A DNA stretch of 64,000 nucleotides from Vescimonas sanitatis (GTDB lineage Bacteria; Bacillota; Clostridia; Oscillospirales; Oscillospiraceae), in assembly GCF_049060325.1 (NCBI RefSeq), contig NZ_JBMGPW010000001.1, forward strand, positions 124,001 to 188,000. Reading direction: 5' to 3'. Position 1 is the stretch's first letter, and the number at the start of each line of letters is the position of its first letter. This document shows positions 16,757 through 24,376 of the stretch, one piece after another. The notes below the pieces were generated by a model that saw only the letters and a list, made by a program, of their open reading frames with translations, was not told the DNA's origin and made no database searches. Both the position numbers and the translations under genes were made by a program.

Positions 16757-17323
16757 ATGGCAACTATTACCGCCGGTGATTTCAGAAACGGCAAGACCTT
16801 CGAGATGGACGGCAAGGTCATGCAGGTCGTGGAGTTCCAGCACGTCAAGCCCGGCAAGGGCGCGGCTTTCGTCCGCACCAAGATGCGTAACGTGGTGACC
16901 GGTGCTGTGACCGAGACGTCCTTCAACCCCACCGCCAAGTTTGAAGAGGCCTTTGTGGACCGCCGCGATATGGCCTACAGCTACAACGACGGTGATTTGT
17001 ACTACTTCATGGATCAGGAGACCTTTGACATGGTACCCCTGAACAAGGAGCTGCTGGGCGATGCGTTCCGCTTCATCACTGAGAACACCGTGTGCAAGGT
17101 GCTGAGCTATAAGGGCAGCGTCTTTGGCCTGGAGTGCCCCAACTTCATGGATCTGGAGGTCACCGAGACTGAGCCCGGTCTGGCCGGCAATACCGCCACC
17201 AACACCCTGAAGCCCGCCACCGTGGAGACCGGTGCCGAGGTGAAGGTGCCCCTGTTCATCAACATCGGCGACAAGATCACTATTGACACTCGTACCGGTG
17301 AGTATCTGAGCCGCTGCAAGTAA
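16757..17323 (+). CDS. efp: Elongation factor P
   Basis: EF-P binds between the P and E sites and relieves stalling at polyproline stretches. The 188 residues show three OB-like domains. The N-terminal KOW-like domain has EFQHVKPGKGAAFVRTK, in which the tip PGKG carries the lysine that is modified in many bacteria, and the C-terminal domain ends GDKITIDTRTGEYLSRCK. TGGGAGG precedes the ATG. The next gene follows after 37 nt and is probably cotranscribed. Confidence 0.97.
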   Translation: MATITAGDFRNGKTFEMDGKVMQVVEFQHVKPGKGAAFVRTKMRNVVTGAVTETSFNPTAKFEEAFVDRRDMAYSYNDGDLYYFMDQETFDMVPLNKELLGDAFRFITENTVCKVLSYKGSVFGLECPNFMDLEVTETEPGLAGNTATNTLKPATVETGAEVKVPLFINIGDKITIDTRTGEYLSRCK

Positions 17324-17360
17324 TTTGACAACCAACCGACCGTACAGAAAGGAGCCGAAC

Positions 17361-17786
17361 ATGGAGATTTCTGAAAAGGTAGCATATCTGAAGGGTCTGG
17401 CCGAGGGCCTGAACCTGGACACCGACAGCAAGGAAGGCAAGCTGATCGCCGCCATCATCGATGTGCTGGACGACATGGCCGAGAAGTTCGCGGAAGTGGA
17501 CGACGAGCTGTGCGATGTGGAGGACGGCCTGGATGCCGTCAGCGACGACCTGAGCGATGTGGAGGAGACGCTGTACTTTGCTCTGGACGACGATGAGGAT
17601 GACGACGAAGACGACGAGGAAGAGGAGTGCTTTGTGACCACCTGCCCCGAGTGCGAGGAGGAGGTCTACTTCGACGAGACTGTTCTGGAGGACGGCGAGG
17701 TCGTCTGCCCCAACTGCGGCGCCAAGCTGGAGTTTGATCTGAGCGATTTGGCCGCCGCCGCTGAGGATGGCGAGGACGAGGAGTAA
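17361..17786 (+). CDS. Acidic zinc-ribbon protein of the CD1247 N-terminal domain type
   Basis: The start is ATG 17361 after AAAGGAG; an earlier in-frame ATG at 17325 overlaps the efp stop region and lacks a ribosome site. The 141 residues open with MEISEKVAYLKGLAEGL, a short helical domain recurring in Clostridia just after efp. An extremely acidic region (Asp/Glu run at about residues 77-90) follows, then a zinc ribbon with CPECEEE and CPNCGAKL, and an acidic C terminus. A role as a nucleic-acid- or protein-binding adaptor is possible but unproven. The family name is from memory of the N-terminal motif. Confidence 0.75.
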   Translation: MEISEKVAYLKGLAEGLNLDTDSKEGKLIAAIIDVLDDMAEKFAEVDDELCDVEDGLDAVSDDLSDVEETLYFALDDDEDDDEDDEEEECFVTTCPECEEEVYFDETVLEDGEVVCPNCGAKLEFDLSDLAAAAEDGEDEE

Positions 17787-17801
17787 TTCCCATATATAAG
17801 C

Positions 17802-17834
17802 ATATCCCCCGGCATTGCCGGGGGATATTTCTTT
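17802..17834 (+). terminator. Intrinsic terminator of the efp operon
   Basis: A 12-bp stem (17802-17813 with 17817-17828), a 3-nt loop, then TTCTTT. Confidence 0.85.
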
Positions 17835-17879
17835 CTATTTACGCATTTGCTCAAAAATGCCGGGAAATGGCGGCGGGGC

Positions 17880-17908
17880 TTGCCTTAACGGGAGAAAAGC
17901 GGTATAAT
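17880..17908 (+). promoter_or_regulatory. Promoter of the pncB operon
   Basis: TTGCCT (17880-17885), 17-bp spacer, TATAAT (17903-17908). Confidence 0.78.
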
Positions 17909-17921
17909 AAAAAATACTACA

Positions 17922-17940
17922 CTTTGCGCCACGCGCAAAG
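17922..17940 (+). promoter_or_regulatory. Perfect palindrome in the pncB 5' leader
   Basis: CTTTGCGC, CAC, GCGCAAAG: an 8-bp perfect inverted repeat starting 13 bp after the -10 box, so at or just after the transcription start. It could be an operator for an NAD-related repressor or an RNA hairpin. No T-run follows. Confidence 0.5.
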
Positions 17941-17959
17941 ACCGATTTGAGGTATACGA

Positions 17960-19411
17960 ATGAAAACTCAGGAAAAGCTGAACATGACCATGCTCTGTGA
18001 CTTCTATGAGCTGACCATGGGCAACGGCTACTTTGAGGCCGGCTGCAAGGAGCGCATCACCTATTTCGACGTGTTCTTCCGCAAGGTGCCCGATGGCGGC
18101 GGCTTCGCCATCGCGGCAGGTCTGGAGCAGCTGATCGACTACATCGAGAACCTGCACTTCACCGAGGAGGACATCGCCTATCTCCGCGGGCGAAATCTGT
18201 TCTGCGAGGAATTCCTGGACTATCTGCGGAACTTCCGCTTCACCGGCGATATCTACGCCATTCCGGAGGGTACGCCTGTGTTCCCCAAGGAGCCGCTGGT
18301 GGTGGTCCGCGCACCGGCCATCGAGGCGCAGCTGATCGAAACGTTCACCCTGCTGACCATCAACCACCAAAGTCTGATCGCCACCAAGGCCAACCGTATC
18401 GTCCGGGCCGCCAAGGGCCGCACGGTGCTGGAGTTCGGCTCCCGCCGTGCCCAGGGGGCCGACGCGGCCATTGTCGGTGCGCGGGCGGCCTATATCGGCG
18501 GCTGTGCCGGTACGGCCTGCACCATCTCTGACGAGGTGTACGGCGTGCCCGCCGGCGGCACCATGGCCCACGCCTGGGTACAGATGTTCGACAACGAGTA
18601 CGAGGCATTCAAGACCTACTGCCAGACCTATCCCACCAACGCGACCCTGCTGGTGGACACCTATAACACGCTGAAGTCCGGTATCCCCAACGCCATCAAA
18701 GCGTTCAACGAGGTGCTCAAGCCTCTGGGCATCACCAAGTGCGGCATCCGTCTGGATTCCGGCGACTTGGCGTACCTGACCCGCAAGGCGCGGGAGATGC
18801 TGGATGAGGCCGGCTGGACCGAGTGCAAGATCTCCGTGTCCAACTCGCTGGACGAGTACCTCATTCAGGATATGCTGCTGCAGGGCGCGCAGATCGACCT
18901 GTTCGGCGTAGGCGAGCGGATGATCACCGCCAAGTCCGAGCCGGTGTTCGGCGGCGTGTACAAGCTGGTGGCCATCGAGGAGCCGGACGGCACCGTGATC
19001 CCCAAGATCAAGGTCAGCGAGAACGTGGAGAAGATCACCATTCCCCACTTCAAGAAGGTGTATCGCCTGTACGGGCGCGACACCGGCAAGGCCATCGCGG
19101 ACTACATCACCGTGCATGACGAGACGGTGGACGACACGAAGGGCCTGACCATCTTTGACCCCATGGCCACCTGGAAGCGAAAGGCCGTGTATAACTTCGA
19201 GGCCCGGGAGCTGCTGGTGCCGATCTTCAAGAACGGCAAGCGGGTGTACGATTGCCCGCCGCTGGAGGAGATCAAGGCATACTGCGCCCAGCAGGTGGAT
19301 ACTCTGTGGGACGAGGTCAAGCGCTTCGACTATCCCCACAAGTACTATGTGGATCTGTCCGACAAGCTGTGGGACATCCAGCAGTGCCTGCTGCGCACGT
19401 CCCAGATGTAA
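17960..19411 (+). CDS. pncB: Nicotinate phosphoribosyltransferase
   Basis: PncB makes nicotinate mononucleotide from nicotinate and PRPP with ATP hydrolysis, the salvage entry to NAD; the product feeds NadD. The 483-residue length fits the Firmicutes type. Motifs are the N-terminal MLCDFYELTMGNGYF, the EFGSRRAQGADAA segment with the phosphoribosyl-binding Arg and catalytic His-region neighbours, GIRLDSGDLAYL and the phosphate-binding FGVGERM. It heads a cotranscribed group with cls, thiN and a lipoprotein gene. Confidence 0.96.
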   Translation: MKTQEKLNMTMLCDFYELTMGNGYFEAGCKERITYFDVFFRKVPDGGGFAIAAGLEQLIDYIENLHFTEEDIAYLRGRNLFCEEFLDYLRNFRFTGDIYAIPEGTPVFPKEPLVVVRAPAIEAQLIETFTLLTINHQSLIATKANRIVRAAKGRTVLEFGSRRAQGADAAIVGARAAYIGGCAGTACTISDEVYGVPAGGTMAHAWVQMFDNEYEAFKTYCQTYPTNATLLVDTYNTLKSGIPNAIKAFNEVLKPLGITKCGIRLDSGDLAYLTRKAREMLDEAGWTECKISVSNSLDEYLIQDMLLQGAQIDLFGVGERMITAKSEPVFGGVYKLVAIEEPDGTVIPKIKVSENVEKITIPHFKKVYRLYGRDTGKAIADYITVHDETVDDTKGLTIFDPMATWKRKAVYNFEARELLVPIFKNGKRVYDCPPLEEIKAYCAQQVDTLWDEVKRFDYPHKYYVDLSDKLWDIQQCLLRTSQM

Positions 19412-19459
19412 TCAGAAAGAAAATCAGCAATAGAACCGCCGAGGAGAGGAGGAGCCCCC

Positions 19460-21013
19460 GTGAGAAAGCCGAAGGTACAGCAGAGAACAGAGCGCCGTAT
19501 ATCCGCCGCCCTGCGGTTGGTGATGGTGGCGGTGCTGCTTTTGGCGCAGATCGCGCTGGTGGTCGGCCTCAGCGACCTTTTGAAGCAGCGCATGGCGCTG
19601 GCCTACACCGCGCTGCAGCTGCTGGCCGGTGTGGTGGCCATGCGTATCTGGTCCCGCCCCGGGGCCACCAGCTATAAGATGGGCTGGATCATTCTGGTGC
19701 TGTTCGTGCCGGTGGTGGGGCTGATCCTCTATCTGCTGTGGAACGGCGACCGGCCGTCCAAGCGCCTGAGCCTGAAGAAGCCGGTGCCCATCGAGGAGCC
19801 GCTGGCGCAGCAGGAGCTCGCCCGCACCAATCTGGAAAAGCTGCGGCAGACCGCGCCCCAGTGGTATCCGCTGGCAGCGTATCTCAGCGGCAAGGGCTTT
19901 GACCTGTACCGCAACACGGCGCTGCGCTATCTGCCCACCGGCGAGGCGTATCTGGAGGATATGCTCACCACACTGGATACGGCTCAGCGGTTCATCTTCC
20001 TGGAGTACTTTATCATGGCCGAAGGCGAGATATGGGATCGGTTGTCTGATATCCTCTGCCGCAAGAGCCGTCAGGGCGTAGAGGTCAAGCTGATCTTTGA
20101 CGATTTCGGCAGCATGATGCGTATGCCCAACGAAAAAATAGACGCGCTGCAGGACGCCGGGGTGGAGGTCAGGGTATTCAACCCCGTGCACCACTACGTC
20201 AACCGGCTGTACTTCAACTACCGCGACCACCGGAAGATCACCTGCGTGGATGGAGATATTGCCTACACCGGCGGCGCCAATATCGCCGACGAGTACGCCA
20301 ACCTGATCGAACGCTTCGGCTATTGGAAGGACTGCGGTCTCCGGCTGGAGGGCGAGGGCGCCTGGGGCCTGACCCGGGAGTTCCTGCAGATGTGGCAGCG
20401 GATGGACGGTCAGCTGTACCATGAGTACGACTATTATCGCCCCCTGCACCACCCCCTGGAGCAAGGCTTCTGCCAGACTGTGGTGGACGGCCCCGACGAC
20501 AACCCCAACAACGCAGCGGAGGATCTGTTCCTCCAGATGATCGGCCGCGCCCGGCGGGAGGTGTATATCACCACACCCTACCTGGCTATCGACGAGCCCA
20601 TGCTCAAGGCGCTGTGTCTGGCCGCGGAAAGCGGTGTGGATGTCCGCCTCATCATGCCCGGCATCCCGGACCACAAGTTTGCCTATCTGGTGGCGGAGAG
20701 CTACTTCGACCAGCTCATGGCGCATGATGTTAAGATATATACCTTTACACCTGGCCTTGTCCATGGAAAAACCGTCCTGACTGACCGCGAGGCGGCCTTT
20801 GTAGGCTCCGTCAATATGGACTACCGCAGCTTCCAGCTGCACTTCGAATGCGGCGAGGTGTTCTATGGCACGCCCGCCATCGAGACGCTGCTGGAGGATA
20901 TGGACACCACCATGGCCCACTGTGCGCCCATGACGCCGGAGCGTATGGCGGAGCGCCCGTTTTGGCGGCGGGCGATAGGGACGATATTACGGCTCTTCGC
21001 CATGTGGATGTAA
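19460..21013 (+). CDS. cls: Cardiolipin synthase (two HKD motifs)
   Basis: The enzyme joins two phosphatidylglycerol molecules to cardiolipin at the cytoplasmic membrane. The 517 residues begin with two membrane helices (about 14-36 and 42-60 with a third hydrophobic stretch MGWIILVLFVPVVGLILYLL). They contain two phospholipase D motifs with exact HxKx4D spacing: His257-Lys259-Asp264 and His435-Lys437-Asp442. GTG is the start, preceded by GAGGAGG. It follows pncB by 48 nt. Confidence 0.94.
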   Translation: MRKPKVQQRTERRISAALRLVMVAVLLLAQIALVVGLSDLLKQRMALAYTALQLLAGVVAMRIWSRPGATSYKMGWIILVLFVPVVGLILYLLWNGDRPSKRLSLKKPVPIEEPLAQQELARTNLEKLRQTAPQWYPLAAYLSGKGFDLYRNTALRYLPTGEAYLEDMLTTLDTAQRFIFLEYFIMAEGEIWDRLSDILCRKSRQGVEVKLIFDDFGSMMRMPNEKIDALQDAGVEVRVFNPVHHYVNRLYFNYRDHRKITCVDGDIAYTGGANIADEYANLIERFGYWKDCGLRLEGEGAWGLTREFLQMWQRMDGQLYHEYDYYRPLHHPLEQGFCQTVVDGPDDNPNNAAEDLFLQMIGRARREVYITTPYLAIDEPMLKALCLAAESGVDVRLIMPGIPDHKFAYLVAESYFDQLMAHDVKIYTFTPGLVHGKTVLTDREAAFVGSVNMDYRSFQLHFECGEVFYGTPAIETLLEDMDTTMAHCAPMTPERMAERPFWRRAIGTILRLFAMWM

Positions 21014-21071
21014 CCCCCGTCTGGTATATTTCCGCCCCGGCTGCGTCGAATATCCAAGAAAGGAATTATCC

Positions 21072-21692
21072 ATGGCCTGCTTTATCATCGGCGCGGGCAG
21101 CTTTTACGGCCTGCCTGTGTCTGTTCAAAGGACCGATATGGTCATCGCCGCCGACGGCGGCTGGCATACCTGTCGGGAAAACGGCATAACACCCACGCTG
21201 CTGGTGGCGGATTTCGACTCGCTGGACGCCGCGCCGGCGTTTGACCACATCCTCCGCTTGCCGGTGGAGAAGGATGACACCGACATGATCCGGGCAGTCA
21301 AGGAGGGCTTCGACCGTGGTGAGAGGGAGTTCCATCTCCTGGGCGGCATGGGCGGCCACCGGACAGACCACACGGTGGCCAATATGCAGACGCTGGCCTA
21401 CATTGCCCGCCGGGGCGGGCAGGGCTGGCTGTACGGAAACGGTGAGCGCTTCACCGCCATCTGCGACGGGGGCGAGATCACACTCACCGCAGGGCAGAAC
21501 AGCGTTTTCTCCGTGTTCTGCCTGGGCGCAGACGCGGAGGGCGTTACCATCGAGAACGCCAAGTATCCGCTGACCGACGCCGTGCTGACGGCGGATTTCC
21601 CTCTGGGGGTCAGCAATCATTTTATAGGACAGGCGGTGCGCGTCGCGGTACGGTGTGGCTGCCTGCTTATAGGGATAACAGATAAGGAGTAA
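21072..21692 (+). CDS. thiN: Thiamine pyrophosphokinase
   Basis: ThiN transfers pyrophosphate from ATP to thiamine, giving thiamine diphosphate, the cofactor of the 2-oxoacid oxidoreductase encoded at 38.8-41.4 kb. The 206-residue protein has the family motifs VIAADGGWH, LLVADFDSLD, VEKDDTDMIRAVKEGF and LGGMGGHRTDHTVANMQ, then the C-terminal beta-sandwich with PLTDAVLTADFPLGVSNHF. It begins about 58 nt after cls and is likely in the same transcript. No TPP riboswitch is visible upstream. Confidence 0.94.
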   Translation: MACFIIGAGSFYGLPVSVQRTDMVIAADGGWHTCRENGITPTLLVADFDSLDAAPAFDHILRLPVEKDDTDMIRAVKEGFDRGEREFHLLGGMGGHRTDHTVANMQTLAYIARRGGQGWLYGNGERFTAICDGGEITLTAGQNSVFSVFCLGADAEGVTIENAKYPLTDAVLTADFPLGVSNHFIGQAVRVAVRCGCLLIGITDKE

Positions 21693-21698
21693 CGAAAC

Positions 21699-22190
21699 AT
21701 GAAAAACACCATGAAAAAGCTGCTGGCGCTGTTGTTGGCACTGGTGCTGACCCTGGCCCTGGCGGCCTGCGGCCAGAAGGAGGAAAACAAAACTGATGAC
21801 CAGACCAACGACCCCGCGATCACCGATCAGGACAACGCCGCTGATGAAAAGGTGACGCTGCCGGTGGCGGACGGCGCGGTCATCGGTCAGGGTGCCGTGG
21901 CCTTCACTGTGGAGGTGCAGGGTGCGGACGGCAAGACCGTCACCTTTACCGTCAACACCGATGAGGAGACGGTGGGCGCGGCGCTGCTGAAGCTGGGCGT
22001 TATCGCCGGCGATGACTCCGAGTACGGCCTGTACGTCAAGACCGTCAACGGCGAGACTGCCGACTACGATGCCGATGGCACCTACTGGGGCCTCTACATC
22101 AACGGCGAGTACGCCATGACCGGTGTGGACGCCACTACGCTGGAGGCTGGCACGACCTACGCCTTCCGTGTGGAGAAGGTCGAGGGCTGA
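21699..22190 (+). CDS. DUF4430-domain lipoprotein
   Basis: The 163-residue protein has a lipoprotein signal ending LAAC, with Cys24 as the lipidation site, then an Asn/Asp/Lys-rich linker (about 25-50). The C-terminal domain from about residue 65 contains TVNTDEETVGAALLKLGVI, YGLYVKTVNG and YWGLYINGEYAMTGVD, which is the DUF4430 fold, related to the C-terminal domain of transcobalamin. In Firmicutes this domain often accompanies ligand uptake or surface proteins; here no partner is obvious. It starts 6 nt after thiN and closes the operon. Confidence 0.85.
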   Translation: MKNTMKKLLALLLALVLTLALAACGQKEENKTDDQTNDPAITDQDNAADEKVTLPVADGAVIGQGAVAFTVEVQGADGKTVTFTVNTDEETVGAALLKLGVIAGDDSEYGLYVKTVNGETADYDADGTYWGLYINGEYAMTGVDATTLEAGTTYAFRVEKVEG

Positions 22191-22197
22191 CAGGTAT

Positions 22198-22228
22198 AAA
22201 AAAGAGACGGCGCAGCCGTCTCTTTTTT
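22198..22228. terminator. Bidirectional terminator between the pncB operon and folC
   Basis: AAAAAAGAGACGGC, GCA loop, GCCGTCTCTTTTTT: a symmetric stem with A-run and T-run, serving the convergent genes on both strands. Confidence 0.94.
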
Positions 22229-23495
22229 ATACCTTTTCCAGTGACTGCACCACATCGCCCAGCAGATACAGGGAGCCGCAGCAGACGGCTGTGCCATCGG
22301 GCGGCGTGTCCGCCAGCATTCGGGACACACCCTCCCGGATGGTGTCGCAGGCCGTTACCGGCTTGCCATATCGCCGCAGGAAGGCCGCCAGCTCTCCGGC
22401 GTCCAGCGCACGGGGATTGTGGGGGGTTACAGTGATAAACCGCGCGGCCAGCGGAGCCAGCTGGTCGTACATTTTTCCGTAGTCCTTGTCCGCCAGTACA
22501 CCGGTCAGCACCGTTACCGGCTGGCCCGGCAGATACTCCCGGATGGCCGCCGCCAGCGAGACCATGCACTGGGGGTTGTGCCCTCCGTCCAGAATGATCG
22601 TGGGCTGCCGCCGCACCACCTGAAACCGTCCCGGCCACGCGGTCTGGGCCAAGCCCTGACGGACGGCACTTTCATCAATGTGCCAGCCACGCTGCCGCAG
22701 AACATCAATGGTCGTCAGCGCCACGGCGGCGTTTCGCAGCTGGTGGCCGCCCAGCAGGGGCAGCCGCAGGCCCTTATATGGGCCGTAGTTGAATATCTGC
22801 CCCTCCAGCGTGTCGCAGACTGAGGAGAGGGCATCGAAGTCCGCCACAGTCAGCGGTACGCCTGCCGCGCGGCAGCGCACGGCCACCACCTCCTGTACGG
22901 AGGGGGCACAGGGGTACAGGACGGCATGACAGCCGGGCTTGATGATGCCCGCCTTGGTGGCGGCGATGGCCTCCACCGTATTCCCCAGCACTTTGGTGTG
23001 GTCCAGACCGATGTTGGTGAGCACGGCGGCCTCCGGCGCGGGGATCACATTGGTGGCATCGAATTCACCGCCCATGCCTACCTCGCATACCACAATATCG
23101 CACATCTCCCGGGCAAACCAGGTCAGGCCGATGGCCGTTACCAGCTCAAACTCCGTGGGGGGATCCGCCATGCGGTCAGCCAGTGGGCGCAGTTCCTCCA
23201 CCAAGGCGCACAGGGTATCGTCGGGGATAGGTGCGCCGTTGATCTGCATACGCTCATTGAAGCGGAAGATGTACGGCGAGGTGTACAGTCCCGTTTTATA
23301 TCCGGCGGCACGCAGCACGGAGGCCAGCATGGCGCAGGTGCTGCCCTTGCCGTTGGTGCCGGTGACGTGGACATACTTTACGTGCCGCTCCGGATGGCCA
23401 AGCAGGCCCAGCAGCGTATCGATACGGCTGAGCCCGGGCACACTGCCCCGCCAGTCCACCTTGTGGATGTACGCCAGCACCTCATCCAGCGTCAT
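22227..23495 (-). CDS. folC: Bifunctional folylpolyglutamate synthase / dihydrofolate synthase
   Basis: FolC adds glutamate to dihydropteroate and to reduced folates, trapping folates in the cell. It belongs to the Mur ligase fold: the P-loop VTGTNGKGSTCAML, the SPYIFRFNERMQING loop, EVGMGGEFDATNVI and the C-terminal LDGGHNPQCM motif are all present. The product is about 422 residues. ATG 23495 is chosen; an in-frame GTG three codons upstream is possible. The start lies inside the end of folT, so the two are translationally linked. It therefore belongs to the riboswitch-controlled folT-folC transcript. Confidence 0.94.
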   Translation of the reverse strand: MTLDEVLAYIHKVDWRGSVPGLSRIDTLLGLLGHPERHVKYVHVTGTNGKGSTCAMLASVLRAAGYKTGLYTSPYIFRFNERMQINGAPIPDDTLCALVEELRPLADRMADPPTEFELVTAIGLTWFAREMCDIVVCEVGMGGEFDATNVIPAPEAAVLTNIGLDHTKVLGNTVEAIAATKAGIIKPGCHAVLYPCAPSVQEVVAVRCRAAGVPLTVADFDALSSVCDTLEGQIFNYGPYKGLRLPLLGGHQLRNAAVALTTIDVLRQRGWHIDESAVRQGLAQTAWPGRFQVVRRQPTIILDGGHNPQCMVSLAAAIREYLPGQPVTVLTGVLADKDYGKMYDQLAPLAARFITVTPHNPRALDAGELAAFLRRYGKPVTACDTIREGVSRMLADTPPDGTAVCCGSLYLLGDVVQSLEKV

Positions 23496-24075
23496 GGCTG
23501 TCACCGCCCTTCGTCTTTATCCGCCGCAGTACCGGGGAGAGTGCGTTCCGCCGCATCAGCAGCCACACCAGCAGCGCGTCGATACAGCCGGTGATGGCGA
23601 ACTGCACGCTGCGGGCCGCCAGCCGGGTGAGGAAATAGGGCCATTTGGCTGCACCACCGTACACCAGCGCCAGAGCCATGCTCTGCCAGAGCACGGAGCC
23701 GCATACCGCCGCAGGAAATACCGCCAGCGCCACCCGCCAGAGGGTAGGCCTGCGCCAGACATACCGGCGCACCAGCCCCGCCCACAGGCCGTACAGAATG
23801 GGCGGCAGGCAAAAGATCGGGTTGTAGCCAAAGGGGGAAAACAGGCAGCCGATAAAGTCGGCGGCAAAGCCCACCGCGGCGCCGGGCAGCGGCCCGAACA
23901 GCAGTCCGGCCAGGAGAATGGGCACTGCCTCCAGAGAGAAGCGGCTTACTTCGCTGGGAATGATGGTCAGCAATCGGGCCAGCACCACGCTCAGCGCGGT
24001 CAGCAGAGCGCAGACCGTCAGGGCATAGGTATCGAGGACCGGTGCGGGAACGGCGCATAGTTCTTTTTTCTGCAT
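23482..24075 (-). CDS. folT: ECF-type folate transporter S component
   Basis: The start is ATG 24075, 9 nt after AAGGAGG. The 197 residues are mostly hydrophobic, with about five to six membrane segments (TYALTVCALLTALSVVLARLL, AVPILLAGLLFGPLPGAAVG, LWRVALAVFPAAVCGSVLWQ). The LLFGPLPGAAVGFAADFIG motif is typical of S components that bind the vitamin and join a shared ECF A/A'/T module, which is not in this window. Folate specificity is inferred from the tetrahydrofolate riboswitch just upstream and from folC overlapping its 3' end. Confidence 0.88.
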   Translation of the reverse strand: MQKKELCAVPAPVLDTYALTVCALLTALSVVLARLLTIIPSEVSRFSLEAVPILLAGLLFGPLPGAAVGFAADFIGCLFSPFGYNPIFCLPPILYGLWAGLVRRYVWRRPTLWRVALAVFPAAVCGSVLWQSMALALVYGGAAKWPYFLTRLAARSVQFAITGCIDALLVWLLMRRNALSPVLRRIKTKGGDSHDAG

Positions 24076-24111
24076 AAAAAAATACCTCCTTATCCTTGGG
24101 ATGGGAGGTAT
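24076..24111 (-). terminator. Riboswitch expression platform: terminator/RBS-sequestering hairpin
   Basis: On the minus strand ATACCTCC (24111-24104) pairs with GGAGGTAT (24089-24082), followed by six T residues that run straight into the folT ATG. The 3' arm contains the Shine-Dalgarno GGAGG, so the hairpin can both end transcription and hide the ribosome site. Confidence 0.8.
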
Positions 24112-24139
24112 CACCATATAGATAACGACACAAACTGCC

Positions 24140-24233
24140 CCGTGGAAGCTGGAATGGTATCGCGGCGCAGATGCACCTTCGTCCGGCGGCAGCCTCCCAT
24201 CCGTCCGGCACTTAACGCACCATCCCTACACGG
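24140..24233 (-). promoter_or_regulatory. Tetrahydrofolate (THF, class I) riboswitch
   Basis: On the minus strand the element is closed by CCGTG/CACGG (P1) and GGATGGT/ACCATTCC (P2). Between them lie the conserved THF-aptamer blocks GTAG, GCGTTAAGTG, GATGGGAGG, GACGAAGG and GCGCCGCG in the right order, with a CCGG/CCGG P3. The length (94 nt) is normal. It sits directly before folT. The aptamer segment GGATGGGAGG (24202-24193) is an exact complement of CCTCCCATCC (24108-24099) in the downstream hairpin, giving a clear mutually exclusive fold. Confidence 0.92.
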
Positions 24234-24243
24234 AACTGTTCAC

Positions 24244-24272
24244 AGTATATACGCATTCCCGCGGAAATGCAA
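24244..24272 (-). promoter_or_regulatory. Promoter of the folT-folC transcript
   Basis: On the minus strand TTGCAT (24272-24267), exact 17-bp spacer, TATACT (24249-24244), 11 bp before the aptamer. Confidence 0.78.
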
Positions 24273-24305
24273 GAAAAATAATCCCACAAGATATAGACCC
24301 GACAG

Positions 24306-24335
24306 TTGACTACATTCCACAGGATGATGTATAAT
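24306..24335 (+). promoter_or_regulatory. Promoter of the fhs one-carbon operon
   Basis: TTGACT (24306-24311), 18-bp spacer, TATAAT (24330-24335). It fires away from the folT promoter, leaving about 34 bp between the two -35 boxes. The 301-bp gap between folT and fhs is fully occupied by these promoters and the riboswitch. Confidence 0.78.
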
Positions 24336-24376
24336 GATCGTGAATACATACCGAGATGCGGCAAGGAGGGCACAGC

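Noticed and set aside
21014..21071. Search for a TPP riboswitch before thiN
   Set aside because: The 58-nt gap is too short and lacks the CTGAGA and related thi-box sequences.
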